Assembly: GCF_002352765.1 (NCBI RefSeq)
Contig: NZ_KZ293963.1
Location: forward strand, 518,368 to 582,367
DNA: 64,000 nt
Source: Alteribacter populi
GTDB lineage: Bacteria; Bacillota; Bacilli; Bacillales; Salisediminibacteriaceae
Direction of reading: 5' to 3'
In this document: positions 1 to 8,466 of the stretch, piece after piece
How the letters are laid out: the number at the start of each line of letters is the position of its first letter
Numbering within the stretch: position 1 is the first letter of the stretch
The notes under the pieces: model-generated
Told to the model about the DNA's origin: nothing
What the model saw: the letters and a program-made list of their open reading frames with translations, nothing else
Databases searched by the model: none
Made by a program: the position numbers and the translations under genes

Positions 1-32
1 AAAGATACCACGACTGGAACGAGGTTACTTAG
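1..32 (+). CDS. 3' end of an upstream gene (partial)
   Basis: The third frame reads RYHDWNEVT and stops at a TAG at 30-32, which overlaps the ribosome binding site (AGGGAGG, 31-37) of the next gene. This tight overlap is typical of the end of an upstream cistron. Too little is present to name the protein; given the AddA-like gene that follows, an AddB-like or PD-(D/E)XK nuclease partner is a reasonable guess only. Confidence 0.4.
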   Translation, partial: RYHDWNEVT

Positions 33-46
33 GGAGGTGCGTCAGT

Positions 47-3000
47 TTGACTAAACTTATCGACCAAAGGCAGCGAGACTTAATTAATGACGACTTGCAA
101 CGAAATTTTTTAGTAGAAGCTGGTGCGGGCTCTGGAAAAACGCGTAGTCTTGTTACTAGGATGACAAATCTCATTTTGTCCGGTAGCTTCCGTATCCATC
201 AAATTGTGGCGATTACCTTTACAAGAAAGGCAGCCGATGAATTAAAGGAGCGCTTCCAAGCCTCTCTTGAAAAGGCGGCGTCAGAGACAAGTGATCCGCT
301 CTTATCAGAACGAGTGGAGCATGCACTTGAACAATTTGACCAATGTTTCTTAGGGACTGTCCATGCGTTTTGTTCAAAGCTTTTAAGAGAACGTCCAGTT
401 GAGGCTGGGTTAGACTTTGATTTTACCGAATTAGATGACCAGGAAGATGAACAATTGCTAGACCAAGCTTGGGAGCGGTACTTAGTCAATTCTCGGGTGA
501 AGGAGCCCAAAAAACTTGCGGAATTTCAAGGTCTAGGTATTGATATTACAGAGCTAAGAAGTGCAATGAAAACAGTGAAAGAATATGAAGATGTTCATTG
601 GTTTACAAGTTCTGTAGAAAAACCTAACGTCGATCCGATTTTCAACGAGCTGTTCTCCTTTGTTGAATACGCAAAATTTTCGTTGCCAAAAGTAAAGCCG
701 CAGAAGGGATACGACCAGTTACAAGATAAATTGATGAAAGCAATCCGTCACCTTCAATACTTTGACATGAATCAAAATAGGACAAAAATCGCGTTAATTA
801 AACTGTTCGACAGCAAACCAAAAGTGACTCAAAATCGATGGGAATCAAAAGAGGAAGCAAAGGATGTATTAGAAAAAGCGCTTGCCTTTCATGAGAATGC
901 AAAAGCGTTTATCCAATCCTGGCAAGAGTACTGTCACAGTAAAATTGTCCCGTTCTTACGTCCTGCACTAGCAGAGTATAAACAAATAAAAGCAGAACGG
1001 TCTCTACTAAACTTTCAAGATATGCTTTTGCTAACTGCACAACTATTACGGGAACAACCGGAAACAAGACACTATTTTCAGGAGAAGTACCGTTGTTTAC
1101 TCGTGGATGAATTTCAAGATACCGATCCTGTACAAGCAGAAATGATGCTCCTGTTAACGGGAGAGCAGCTACATGAAAATGACTGGACGAAGCAAGCACC
1201 AAAACCAGGATCTCTGTTTGTAGTTGGAGATCCTAAACAATCGATTTACCGCTTTAGAAGGGCAGATATTGATATTTACCAGAAAGTCAAAAAAATCATC
1301 TCCGAAACTGGAGGAGAAACACTCGATCTTGTGATGAACTTTAGAACGACAAGCCGAATTACAGAGCGGATTAATCCTGTGTTTGAACAAGCCTTTCCTC
1401 CAGAAGAAGACACCTACCAAGCGGCTTATAGGCCACTGACCGCTCATAAGTTAGCTGAGAAGGATGAAGAGTTAAAAGGAGTTTATCAACTAACCGTACC
1501 TGATGGCAAAAAGGATGAGGTAGTTGAAACAGAAGCACATCAAATTGCATCCTATATTCGTCATTGTGTCGACGAAGGGAAAGCGAAGCCAAGTGATTTT
1601 ATGATTCTCACTCGGTACAATGAAGGGGTTTCTCACTATACTAAAGTATTGCAAAACTATCACATCCCGGTAATGACGTCAGGTGAGTATACCCTTAAAG
1701 GTGAACAGTGGATGCTTAGCCTTGCACATCTTCTTATGTACATTGCTAACCCATCCAGTTCCTTTTACTTTAGTGCGGTTCTTCGCGGCCCTTTTTTCGG
1801 TGTTAGTGACGATGCCTTGTTCAGGTATAAAAACGATGGCGGAGAATTTCAAGCCTTCTCAAAAATACCTGAAACATTAAACGAAAATGACCGAAAAATG
1901 ATTTTGCCTGCTTTCCAAAAAATCCGTGAATATTTGAGATGGGCGAAAGTCCTGCTTCCAAGTACAGTAATAGAATCGATTGCAGAAGACCTAGGTTTTC
2001 ACGCGAGTCACGTCATGGAAGAAACTAATAGACGTGAAGCTGTACATTATTATCAAATGGTTAGTAAAATTCGCGATTTTGAAAATAAAGGATTAACGAT
2101 GTTTGGCGATTGCGCGAGACATTTTTATCAATTAGTTACCGATGCATATCATGAGGAAGTTCTCCTTCCTGAGGATCATCAAGCAGTCAGGGTTATGAAC
2201 GTGCATAAATCTAAAGGCTTAGAAGCTCCGATTGTCTTTTTGGCACATCCTAAAAAATGGACGGATGCAGGCAAGCACGTAGATAAACACATTCAACGCT
2301 CAGAAGAAGAATCTCTTGGATATTTTACCTTTTCCAAACCGGCCGGCCTGTTTCATAAAGAGGTTCTTGCTCAGCCGGTTGGTTGGGAAGATAAAAAAGC
2401 CGAAGAGACGACTTATTTGAAAGCCGAAGAAGACCGGTTACTTTATGTAGCGGCGACGAGAGCTGAAGAGATGTTAATTATTAGTGCTGTTGATAGTGGC
2501 AAAAATAAAACAAACCCGTGGTCACCTTTACTAGAAGGGGTTGAAAGTTTGGGTGAAGTATTCGTTCCTGAGAGTGTTCGTCAGGTGAATACACAAAGCC
2601 AAAGCTCTCCTATCTCGTTTCATGAATACGAATTATTTGAAAAGGAGCGCGATGAGTGGATCGAGTCGAGAAGTATGGAAACTTATCGTCTGATAACGCC
2701 TTCTAATAAGGAAGAAGAGACGGATGTAATCACCTTAGAAAGAGTGTCTGGGGGAGGCAAAGAGTGGGGTACATTCATCCATGTTCTTTTTGAAGAGCTT
2801 ATCAAATCACCGCAAACAATTAATGAAAAAATTCCTTTTCTTATGCTTCAAAACAATATTTCTGAAGATCGACAAGAAGAGGCTCGCTTAGTACTGAACT
2901 CCTTTATCCAGACTAAAACCTATCAACGAATTGTTAATTCAGACCAGGTATTGACTGAGGTTCCATTTACATTTAAAGCAGAAAAAGGAGCGCCATTTCA

Positions 3001-3241
3001 CCCTGGGAATTTCGAAGGTTATGTCTATGTCAATGGAATTATTGACTTAGTTTTAAAAGAAGGTGAAGAGTGGGTGATCATTGATTTTAAAACAGACCAC
3101 CTAAAAAATGATGAGGAGATCCAAAAATTACGGGAATACTACGAAAAGCAACTAGATGTTTACGTGAAGTCGTGGGAATTTTTTACGGGGGGACGAGTGA
3201 AAGAAGCCACGTTACACTTCACCAATCACCCTGAGCTCTAG
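47..3241 (+). CDS. AddA-like UvrD/Rep helicase with C-terminal PD-(D/E)XK nuclease
   Basis: 1064 residues, TTG start chosen for its AGGGAGG site 9 bases upstream. ATP-dependent DNA helicase-nuclease for double-strand break processing. Visible motifs: Walker A GAGSGKT (about 26-32), motif II LVDEFQDTDPVQ (about 350), GDPKQSIYRFR (about 398), MNVHKSKGLEAPIVFLAHP (about 720), YVAATRAEEML (about 805), and a terminal nuclease centre GIIDLV...VIIDFKTDH (about 1003-1022) with the D and D-x-K residues of the RecB nuclease family. It is about 170 residues shorter than B. subtilis AddA as I remember it, so it may be a paralogue rather than the AddA of the AddAB complex. It overlaps the end of an upstream gene and is probably cotranscribed with it. 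Product class is certain, the exact subfamily is not. Confidence 0.85.
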   Translation: MTKLIDQRQRDLINDDLQRNFLVEAGAGSGKTRSLVTRMTNLILSGSFRIHQIVAITFTRKAADELKERFQASLEKAASETSDPLLSERVEHALEQFDQCFLGTVHAFCSKLLRERPVEAGLDFDFTELDDQEDEQLLDQAWERYLVNSRVKEPKKLAEFQGLGIDITELRSAMKTVKEYEDVHWFTSSVEKPNVDPIFNELFSFVEYAKFSLPKVKPQKGYDQLQDKLMKAIRHLQYFDMNQNRTKIALIKLFDSKPKVTQNRWESKEEAKDVLEKALAFHENAKAFIQSWQEYCHSKIVPFLRPALAEYKQIKAERSLLNFQDMLLLTAQLLREQPETRHYFQEKYRCLLVDEFQDTDPVQAEMMLLLTGEQLHENDWTKQAPKPGSLFVVGDPKQSIYRFRRADIDIYQKVKKIISETGGETLDLVMNFRTTSRITERINPVFEQAFPPEEDTYQAAYRPLTAHKLAEKDEELKGVYQLTVPDGKKDEVVETEAHQIASYIRHCVDEGKAKPSDFMILTRYNEGVSHYTKVLQNYHIPVMTSGEYTLKGEQWMLSLAHLLMYIANPSSSFYFSAVLRGPFFGVSDDALFRYKNDGGEFQAFSKIPETLNENDRKMILPAFQKIREYLRWAKVLLPSTVIESIAEDLGFHASHVMEETNRREAVHYYQMVSKIRDFENKGLTMFGDCARHFYQLVTDAYHEEVLLPEDHQAVRVMNVHKSKGLEAPIVFLAHPKKWTDAGKHVDKHIQRSEEESLGYFTFSKPAGLFHKEVLAQPVGWEDKKAEETTYLKAEEDRLLYVAATRAEEMLIISAVDSGKNKTNPWSPLLEGVESLGEVFVPESVRQVNTQSQSSPISFHEYELFEKERDEWIESRSMETYRLITPSNKEEETDVITLERVSGGGKEWGTFIHVLFEELIKSPQTINEKIPFLMLQNNISEDRQEEARLVLNSFIQTKTYQRIVNSDQVLTEVPFTFKAEKGAPFHPGNFEGYVYVNGIIDLVLKEGEEWVIIDFKTDHLKNDEEIQKLREYYEKQLDVYVKSWEFFTGGRVKEATLHFTNHPEL

Positions 3242-3274
3242 GATCACTTGGGGTCTTTCTAAAGAACTTGATAA

Positions 3275-3300
3275 GCCCGCTATGAAGTCTTATAGCGGGC
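3275..3300. terminator. GC-rich hairpin between convergent genes
   Basis: Nine-base perfect arms GCCCGCTAT/ATAGCGGGC with an 8-base loop lie between the convergent helicase and dehydrogenase genes. Neither side has a clear T run, so termination by this hairpin is plausible but not certain. Confidence 0.45.
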
Positions 3301-3366
3301 ACTTAAAAAGAATTTACTAAGATTACTCACAAACGCTCACGGTAAGCGCTGGGATATTTTCAGCTA

Positions 3367-4461
3367 TTAATTAATTTTAACTTTTTTTTGAGGATCAGCT
3401 TTAAATTGTTTGAAATAAGAAACCATCGAGGGCAACGTTTCTTTAAAGCTTGGTACATGTATCCCTGTAGGTTCTAGGTCCTTTTCAGCTTGACTTGTGT
3501 CATAAATTGCATTGTACGTAAAATAAGCAAGGGATTCTTTCTCTACACCGAGCCATTGCCTCATTTTTTTATAACGAAGAAAATAGGTAGCTGACTGTAA
3601 TGGAACGGTACCAATAGGTTGTTTACCTAAGTATTCTTCCATCAAAAGCCGATACACTTCTTTCATCCTTAGTGGAGAAGGATCGGTTAAATGATACGTT
3701 TTTCCTATACTTGCACTGATGTGACTTAAGTAGGTAGTTGCTTTAATTACATAATCCACTGGAACGAAATTACCATCCACATTACCAGCTCCTAAATAGG
3801 GAATAACCGGTAAAAAGCCAAGCCGATCAAAAAAATTCAGCATAAAATAGGGGCCGTCAAATTTAATTGTTTCCCCTGTGGCTGAATGTCCTCTTACGAT
3901 ACCTGGACGAATAATGGTAGTGGGAATCTGGCTTGTATAGCTACTTACGACCTTTTCAGCGATAAATTTTGTTTCTTCATAATGATTTTTAAAAGATTGA
4001 CCTTTATCTAGTTCTTTTTCATATATCCGACCTTCTCGCTTGCCAGATACATAGGCTGTGCTAAAATAAACATATCGTTCCAAATGTGGGAGAGTTGCTG
4101 TCCATCTGCTAACATGTTTAGTACCCTTAACATTGACAGTCTCAGCTGCCGTGCGATCTACAGCTAAATCATATAAAGCTGCTAGATGATAAACATAGTT
4201 TACTTCGGTAGTTAGCTGTTTCAGTTTTTCATCTTGTAAACCTAAGGAGGGTTTTGTAATATCGCCTACTATTAAATGAAATCTTCCTTTTTGCTCGGGA
4301 AACTTTATTTCTAATTTCTCCACTTCTAACCGTGCTGTTTGTAGTTGAGGTTCAAGCACAAGGAAATACATAGAAGTAATATTCTGAATCTCCTGAACAA
4401 TCTCTTTTACAAGTTCACGAGCAATGAATCCAGGAAATCCAGTGAAAAAAAATGTACTCAT
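3367..4461 (-). CDS. SDR / thioester-reductase-like NAD(P)-dependent dehydrogenase
   Basis: 364 residues. Start placed at ATG 4461 because the AAGGAGG site sits 6 bases before it; a TTG two codons upstream is too close to the site. The N-terminus TGFPGFIA is the Rossmann glycine motif, and YEETKFIAEK carries the catalytic Tyr-x3-Lys of extended SDRs. HLAALYDLAV and IRPGIVRG are typical of the NAD_binding_4 (male-sterility/thioester reductase) branch, which reduces acyl thioesters or related substrates. No carrier-protein or adenylation domain is fused or adjacent, so the substrate is unknown. It stands alone as a monocistronic gene. Confidence 0.75.
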   Translation of the reverse strand: MSTFFFTGFPGFIARELVKEIVQEIQNITSMYFLVLEPQLQTARLEVEKLEIKFPEQKGRFHLIVGDITKPSLGLQDEKLKQLTTEVNYVYHLAALYDLAVDRTAAETVNVKGTKHVSRWTATLPHLERYVYFSTAYVSGKREGRIYEKELDKGQSFKNHYEETKFIAEKVVSSYTSQIPTTIIRPGIVRGHSATGETIKFDGPYFMLNFFDRLGFLPVIPYLGAGNVDGNFVPVDYVIKATTYLSHISASIGKTYHLTDPSPLRMKEVYRLLMEEYLGKQPIGTVPLQSATYFLRYKKMRQWLGVEKESLAYFTYNAIYDTSQAEKDLEPTGIHVPSFKETLPSMVSYFKQFKADPQKKVKIN

Positions 4462-4574
4462 AGACAACCTCCTTTATATTCTAGGGTACCATATCAACCT
4501 AATCCGACAAATGCAAGAGCAACCTATCTAGTAAAATAGGATTAATTTTCTTGGTGAATAGGAGTGAATCTAAA

Positions 4575-4688
4575 ATGATAATGAAAAAACATAGGTATTT
4601 ATTACCTAATTTATTATTTTATACTAGTTGTTTGGGAATTATGTTGTATAATGTTCTTAACTATCTAAATATTCAGGTGGTAAAATGA
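4575..4688 (+). CDS. possible 37-residue leader/membrane peptide overlapping the regulator start
   Basis: A short frame starting ATGATAATG with an AGGAGTG site 8 bases upstream and ending in a TGA that overlaps the ATG of the HTH-TPR regulator (ATGA, 4685-4688). The product starts MIMKKHRY and has a hydrophobic middle with one Cys. The 4-base overlap suggests translational coupling. Against it: a promoter-like TATAAT lies inside the frame (4647-4652), so it may be untranslated leader or upstream DNA. No homologue is recognised. Confidence 0.3.
   Translation: MIMKKHRYLLPNLLFYTSCLGIMLYNVLNYLNIQVVK
4625..4652 (+). promoter_or_regulatory. putative sigma-A promoter of the NprR-like regulator
   Basis: TAGTTG (4625-4630), 16-base spacer ending TG, then a consensus TATAAT (4647-4652), about 30 bases before the regulator start codon. 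The TG just before the -10 makes it an extended -10 type. The leader would be very short, about 25 bases. Confidence 0.5.
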
Positions 4689-5971
4689 TCGGAGACAGAA
4701 TAAAAGAACTCAGAATAGAAAAAGACCTTAGTGTCGAAGAATTAGCAGATGGGATACTTTCTCCAAAATACATACAAGATATTGAACATAATATCCGACA
4801 CATTCCCGACGACATTCTGCCTGAACTAGCATCCAGACTCGGAACATCCGTTGATTCGTTACTAGGAATTGAAAAGGAAACAAACATAAGGAAAGCGAAT
4901 GAACTGCTGGACTCAGCACTTCGTTATACCTACCGTGACTTATTAGATCTTGCTAAAGACAATATTTTACAGGCAAAAGGGTTAGAAGCAGATTTTTCAA
5001 AAGAACTGAGAGTAAAGTTATCATTAGTAGAGTGCTTAACTTTAATTAAAGAAGAAGAAATTGATGACGCTTATAATTTAATTCAATCATTAGACTCTGT
5101 TGATGTAGAAAGGTATAATGATCTTTATTTTATTTATCTTCGAATTTATGGTGTTATACATTTTTACAGAGAAGAGTTTTGGAAAGCGATTATGAGTTTC
5201 CATCAAGCGATTAACGTAAAAGTGAATTTCGAGAAACATCCTTTTGAGGTTGGGGTTTCTTACTTTAATTTAGGAATGACCTATGCTTACATTGGTAATT
5301 TAAGCTGGGGAGAACAACACCTTAAAAAAGCAGAAAGTATATTCCAAGACATCGGGGAAATCAAACAGCTAACGGATACGTACATAAATTTAGGAAATAT
5401 TTATTATCGTCGTAGAGATTATGAGGATGCGCTCGATATATATAAGAAGGCCCAAAATCTCCTTATATATAACAGTGATTTAAGAACATCTTCATTTATA
5501 TTTAATAATATTGGTCTAGTATATTTAGAACTTAAGAATTTTAAAAAAGCGATAGAGTATGGTACGAGATCATTATCACTTAAAAAAAAGTTAAATAGCT
5601 TTCCCACGGACATTATGAATACATTGGAAATATTAACTAAATCCCATTTGTATTCAAATGAAAAGGAAATGGCAGAATTCTATATTAAAGAGATTCAATC
5701 CTACTTACCAAAAGTAACTACATCTATGACTAAAGGCCATAGCTATGCAACTATTGCTTCTTATTACAAAACTATTGGTAATACGGCAAAATATATTGAG
5801 TTTTTAAATGGATCAATTGATACTTTTATTAATGCGGAGTTACTATATTATGCCGCAAAATATGCCTATGAATTAGGGAAAGAAACTGGTAACCAAGAAT
5901 TAATTTGTAAATCAGCTAGTTTGTTCTATCAATACCACCATAAATTAGAAAACAAAGAAGGAGGAAATTAA
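4685..5971 (+). CDS. NprR-like HTH-TPR quorum-sensing regulator (RNPP family)
   Basis: 428 residues, cytoplasmic. An XRE-type helix-turn-helix occupies about residues 4-62 (IKELRIEKDLSVEELADG through LASRLGTSVDSLLG). The rest is helical with clear TPR units, for example FNLGMTYAYIGNLSWGEQHL, YINLGNIYYRRRDYEDALDI and NNIGLVYLELKNFKKAIEY. Length and layout match NprR (about 423 residues) rather than PlcR (shorter) or Rap proteins (no HTH). RNPP regulators bind a re-imported oligopeptide in the TPR groove and switch DNA binding or, for NprR, sporulation phosphorelay inhibition. One base after its stop lies a small secreted-peptide gene, the usual cognate signal. In the B. cereus group NprR activates nprA; no protease gene is adjacent here, so its targets are unknown. 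Confidence 0.82.
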   Translation: MIGDRIKELRIEKDLSVEELADGILSPKYIQDIEHNIRHIPDDILPELASRLGTSVDSLLGIEKETNIRKANELLDSALRYTYRDLLDLAKDNILQAKGLEADFSKELRVKLSLVECLTLIKEEEIDDAYNLIQSLDSVDVERYNDLYFIYLRIYGVIHFYREEFWKAIMSFHQAINVKVNFEKHPFEVGVSYFNLGMTYAYIGNLSWGEQHLKKAESIFQDIGEIKQLTDTYINLGNIYYRRRDYEDALDIYKKAQNLLIYNSDLRTSSFIFNNIGLVYLELKNFKKAIEYGTRSLSLKKKLNSFPTDIMNTLEILTKSHLYSNEKEMAEFYIKEIQSYLPKVTTSMTKGHSYATIASYYKTIGNTAKYIEFLNGSIDTFINAELLYYAAKYAYELGKETGNQELICKSASLFYQYHHKLENKEGGN

Positions 5972-5972
5972 A

Positions 5973-6095
5973 ATGAAAAAGTTAGTTGTATTTTCTTTAG
6001 TAGCAGTAGCACTAGTAGTAGGTGGAGCTGAATTAATCCAAGTCGCAAGTGATCCTGACTGGGTAAGACCAACTTCTACTGGAAATTTAGTGTAA
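5973..6095 (+). CDS. NprX-like signalling pro-peptide
   Basis: 40 residues, too short for usual ORF cut-offs. Starts one base after the regulator stop with a GAAGGAGG site 7-8 bases upstream, inside the regulator's last codons. The N-terminus is MKKLVVFSLVAVALVVGG, a signal-peptide-like basic-hydrophobic segment, followed by the polar tail ASDPDWVRPTSTGNLV. The core SDPDWVR lines up with the NprX heptapeptide SKPDIVG of the B. cereus group at S, P, D and V. By analogy it is exported, trimmed, re-imported by an oligopeptide permease and bound by the regulator. The processing sites and active form are inferred. Confidence 0.75.
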   Translation: MKKLVVFSLVAVALVVGGAELIQVASDPDWVRPTSTGNLV

Positions 6096-6103
6096 CATTG
6101 GAT

Positions 6104-6134
6104 AAAAAGGATGAGCTAACCGCTCATCCTTTTT
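6104..6134 (+). terminator. Rho-independent terminator of the quorum-sensing cassette
   Basis: Thirteen-base perfect arms (AAAAAGGATGAGC and its complement) with a 5-base loop and a terminal T5, eight bases after the peptide gene stop. It isolates the regulator-peptide pair from the ZIP transporter. Confidence 0.9.
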
Positions 6135-6225
6135 AATTTCATCATTTTTTCTGATTGTCGTTGTATACTAGTTTTGAATGGTATAAATTGAGTTTTTAAT
6201 ATTTTAGAAGCACAGGTGAAATGAC

Positions 6226-6954
6226 ATGACGGAGTTTTTGATTGGCAGTGCTATTGCAGCGGGTGCGACAGGTGTTGGTGCTTTACCGGCTTTAATTTTT
6301 CGGAAGGGAACTCATCGATTTCGAGATGTACTGCTGGCTTTTTGTGCTGGTGTGATGATGGCTGCTTCTGCGTTTGAACTTATTCCTCAAGCATTACTTC
6401 TTTCGGATTTTATCATGGTAGCACTTGGTTTGATGGCAGGGGTTTGTACTTTAACATTGCTGGAAAGAACAATTCCTCATCATCATCTAGAACACAATTT
6501 GTATGGTATTAAAGTGGACAAGAAGGCTATGCTGATCGTTGCAGCAATTTCCTTACACAATTTGCCGGAGGGGCTTTCGGTAGGAGTAAGTTATGGAAGT
6601 GACATTGAAGGGTTAGGTCCATTGATTGCGGTGGCGATTGGCCTACAAAATATGCCGGAAGGATTTTTAGTCGCGTTATTTCTTATTCAACAACGTGTTC
6701 GGTTATGGTTCGCGTTTTCTATTGCGTTGTTAACAGGGTTGGTAGAATTTTTTGCATCAATAGTTGGATATTTTTTAACTAATCTCGTAATTGGTATCGT
6801 GCCATTCGGGCTCGCTTTTGCAGCTGGTTCAATGCTATACATCGTTTACAAAGAACTTATCCCAGAAAGTCATGGAGATGGGCACGCCTTAAGTGCAACT
6901 TATTCATTTGTATTGGGACTTATCGGGATGCTTTGTTTAACAACGTGGTTTTAA
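6226..6954 (+). CDS. ZIP family divalent metal transporter
   Basis: 242 residues, integral membrane protein with about eight hydrophobic segments. The family signature is clear: ISLHNLPEGLSVG in TM4 and a second NMPEGFLVAL in TM5, holding the His/Asn/Glu metal ligands, plus a His-rich loop IPHHHLEH typical of ZIP variable loops. ZIP proteins import Zn2+, Fe2+ or Mn2+; the actual metal cannot be read here. No metal-responsive operator was recognised upstream. Monocistronic, with a weak AGGTG site. Confidence 0.87.
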   Translation: MTEFLIGSAIAAGATGVGALPALIFRKGTHRFRDVLLAFCAGVMMAASAFELIPQALLLSDFIMVALGLMAGVCTLTLLERTIPHHHLEHNLYGIKVDKKAMLIVAAISLHNLPEGLSVGVSYGSDIEGLGPLIAVAIGLQNMPEGFLVALFLIQQRVRLWFAFSIALLTGLVEFFASIVGYFLTNLVIGIVPFGLAFAAGSMLYIVYKELIPESHGDGHALSATYSFVLGLIGMLCLTTWF

Positions 6955-7074
6955 GGTTTCTTTCCCTTATGAATTTCGAGGAGTGGACAAAAGGTGAAAT
7001 GGGTATAAGAATGGTATAGTAAAGTAAATAACCTAAAACAATAAAAGACAGCTACTTTCTCAAAGGGGTTTACT

Positions 7075-7740
7075 ATGTGGAAAAAAATGTTCGTGCGAGT
7101 TCTTATATTAGGTATCGTTATCTATTTGTTATATTCGTTGAATCAAGTTTTCTTTCAAGTTGATCCTGAAAAAATAAGGGAATGGATTTTAACTTTCGGT
7201 TGGCTAGCTCCGATATTATTCATTGTTATTTTTACTCTGAGACCGCTTACACTGTTTCCGGCTTCGGTGTTGGCAGTAGCTGGAGGGCTTTCATTCGGTC
7301 CAGTTTTTGGTCCTGTTTTTACATATATAGGATCATTGTTAGGCGCAACGGTTGCTTTTTGGGTTTCTCGTAAGCTGGGGAAAAAAATTGCGAATCGTCA
7401 ATGGAAGGGGAGAGCGGAGGCCCTTCAAGCTCGTGTGGAAAAACATGGTTTTTTCTATGTTATCGTCCTTAGAGTTCTCCCGATTATAAACTTTGACTTA
7501 GTTAGTTATTTATCCGGCCTATCTCGACTCAGGTTTAATACCTATATTGGGGCGACAATGATTGGGATTATCCCAGGTACGCTAGCATTCACATTTTTAG
7601 GTGCCAGCTTTGTAGAAGGGGACTGGAGAATGATTATCGTTACCATAATCACTTTTCTTTTTGCTTTTTCAATCCCAGTTTATGTTCGTGGTAAACTAAA
7701 TAAAAAAGATATTGAGTTGGATCCAATAACAGAAAAATAA
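7075..7740 (+). CDS. TVP38/TMEM64 (DedA-like SNARE-associated) membrane protein
   Basis: 221 residues, AAGGGG site before the ATG. Contains the VTT-domain hallmarks LRPLTLFPASVLAVAGG (about 61-77) and a central GPVFTYIGSLLGATVAFW segment, followed by VLRVLPIINFDLVSYLSG, which matches the conserved re-entrant loop with [F/Y]-D. Multi-pass inner-membrane protein; family members act in membrane homeostasis and possibly lipid scrambling. No operon partner; terminated by a strong hairpin overlapping its stop codon. Confidence 0.85.
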   Translation: MWKKMFVRVLILGIVIYLLYSLNQVFFQVDPEKIREWILTFGWLAPILFIVIFTLRPLTLFPASVLAVAGGLSFGPVFGPVFTYIGSLLGATVAFWVSRKLGKKIANRQWKGRAEALQARVEKHGFFYVIVLRVLPIINFDLVSYLSGLSRLRFNTYIGATMIGIIPGTLAFTFLGASFVEGDWRMIIVTIITFLFAFSIPVYVRGKLNKKDIELDPITEK

Positions 7741-7775
7741 GCGGGATGAGAGCTGTTTTGCCTCTCATCCCGCTT
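7739..7775. terminator. Bidirectional terminator between convergent genes
   Basis: Fourteen-base perfect arms starting AAGCGGGATGAG, loop of about 9 bases, between the TVP38 gene and sspH, which converge on it. The left arm includes the last bases of the TVP38 stop codon. Confidence 0.85.
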
Positions 7776-7776
7776 A

Positions 7777-7959
7777 TTAGTGTTGCTCGCGTAATTGATC
7801 AAGAGGAACCGTCATTTCGTCATTAGGATCCGTAGCAGGAAATATTCTTGCCGTGTTGAGCTCTTCATTTACACGTTGTATCCAAATCCTTGTACCATTA
7901 AAATAAACCAAATGTTCTTTCGCTGATTCTATAATCTCTTGCGCTCTCATAGCATCCAT
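7777..7959 (-). CDS. sspH: H-type small acid-soluble spore protein
   Basis: 60 residues. Similar throughout to B. subtilis SspH as I recall it: MDAMRAQEIIESA at the start, then GTRIWIQRVNEELNTARI and a terminal MTVPLDQL. The first ATG is chosen because GGAGG lies 8 bases upstream; the internal ATG four codons later is too far from it. SspH-type proteins are made in the forespore under sigma-G or sigma-F and sit in the spore core. This is the clearest single marker that the host sporulates. Confidence 0.87.
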   Translation of the reverse strand: MDAMRAQEIIESAKEHLVYFNGTRIWIQRVNEELNTARIFPATDPNDEMTVPLDQLREQH

Positions 7960-8104
7960 CTTTATACCTCCATCTGTATTTTCTTCTTTTAATATCCAGC
8001 ATTTGTACTTTGTTTATACATGTGTCTATAGTCATTTAGCAGGATGGAGATATCTTTTTTGTGGTATAATGAGAACAAACGTTCCTTTTGGGTTGGGATA
8101 ATAA

Positions 8105-8128
8105 GCCACTGAATGAACCTTCAGTGAC
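8105..8128 (-). terminator. Imperfect terminator after the small membrane gene
   Basis: Arms of 9 bases with one mismatch around TCACTGAAGGTTCATTCAGTG, just beyond the stop of the small membrane gene on the minus strand. The tail is weakly T-rich, so efficiency is uncertain. Confidence 0.5.
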
Positions 8129-8130
8129 TT

Positions 8131-8454
8131 CTATTTTTGATTCATGAGTTTGTAGCTGATACAGACACCAACGAGTAAGGTTGTGAAAAGTAATGAAATC
8201 CATATCCATTTCGATGGGGAGCCTGATTCAAGAATAGGAAGCAAAATGATCAGGCTTATGTTGATAACAACAAGTCGGATTAACCATTCTTTTGTAATTG
8301 AAGTTAAAAACAGAACAAAAGCAACGAGAGAGGTTGAGAATATGATAACAGTCGTTATAAAGTATGGATACGAGCCTATTCCTTCGATTGAAAACAATAA
8401 CACACCCAACGCTGCTAAGAATAAACAAGAAAATACAATTCGGTCTAAGATCAA
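8131..8454 (-). CDS. small four-segment membrane protein, unknown function
   Basis: 107 residues, ATG with AGGGGGA 7 bases upstream. Four hydrophobic segments can be seen: VFSCLFLAALGVLLFSI, FITTVIIFSTSLVAFVLF, LIRLVVINISLIILLPIL and WIWISLLFTTLLVGVCI, separated by short polar turns. It lies 12 bases behind the RarD-like gene on the same strand and is probably cotranscribed with it. No family is recognised. The overlapping plus-strand frames lack ribosome binding sites and are judged to be shadows. Confidence 0.65.
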   Translation of the reverse strand: MILDRIVFSCLFLAALGVLLFSIEGIGSYPYFITTVIIFSTSLVAFVLFLTSITKEWLIRLVVINISLIILLPILESGSPSKWIWISLLFTTLLVGVCISYKLMNQK

Positions 8455-8466
8455 TGCTACTTCCCC

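Noticed and set aside
8060..8135. TATAAT at about 8064 followed by a hairpin on the plus strand, as a small RNA candidate.
   Set aside because: No -35 at a suitable distance, and the hairpin is better explained as the terminator of the minus-strand membrane gene.
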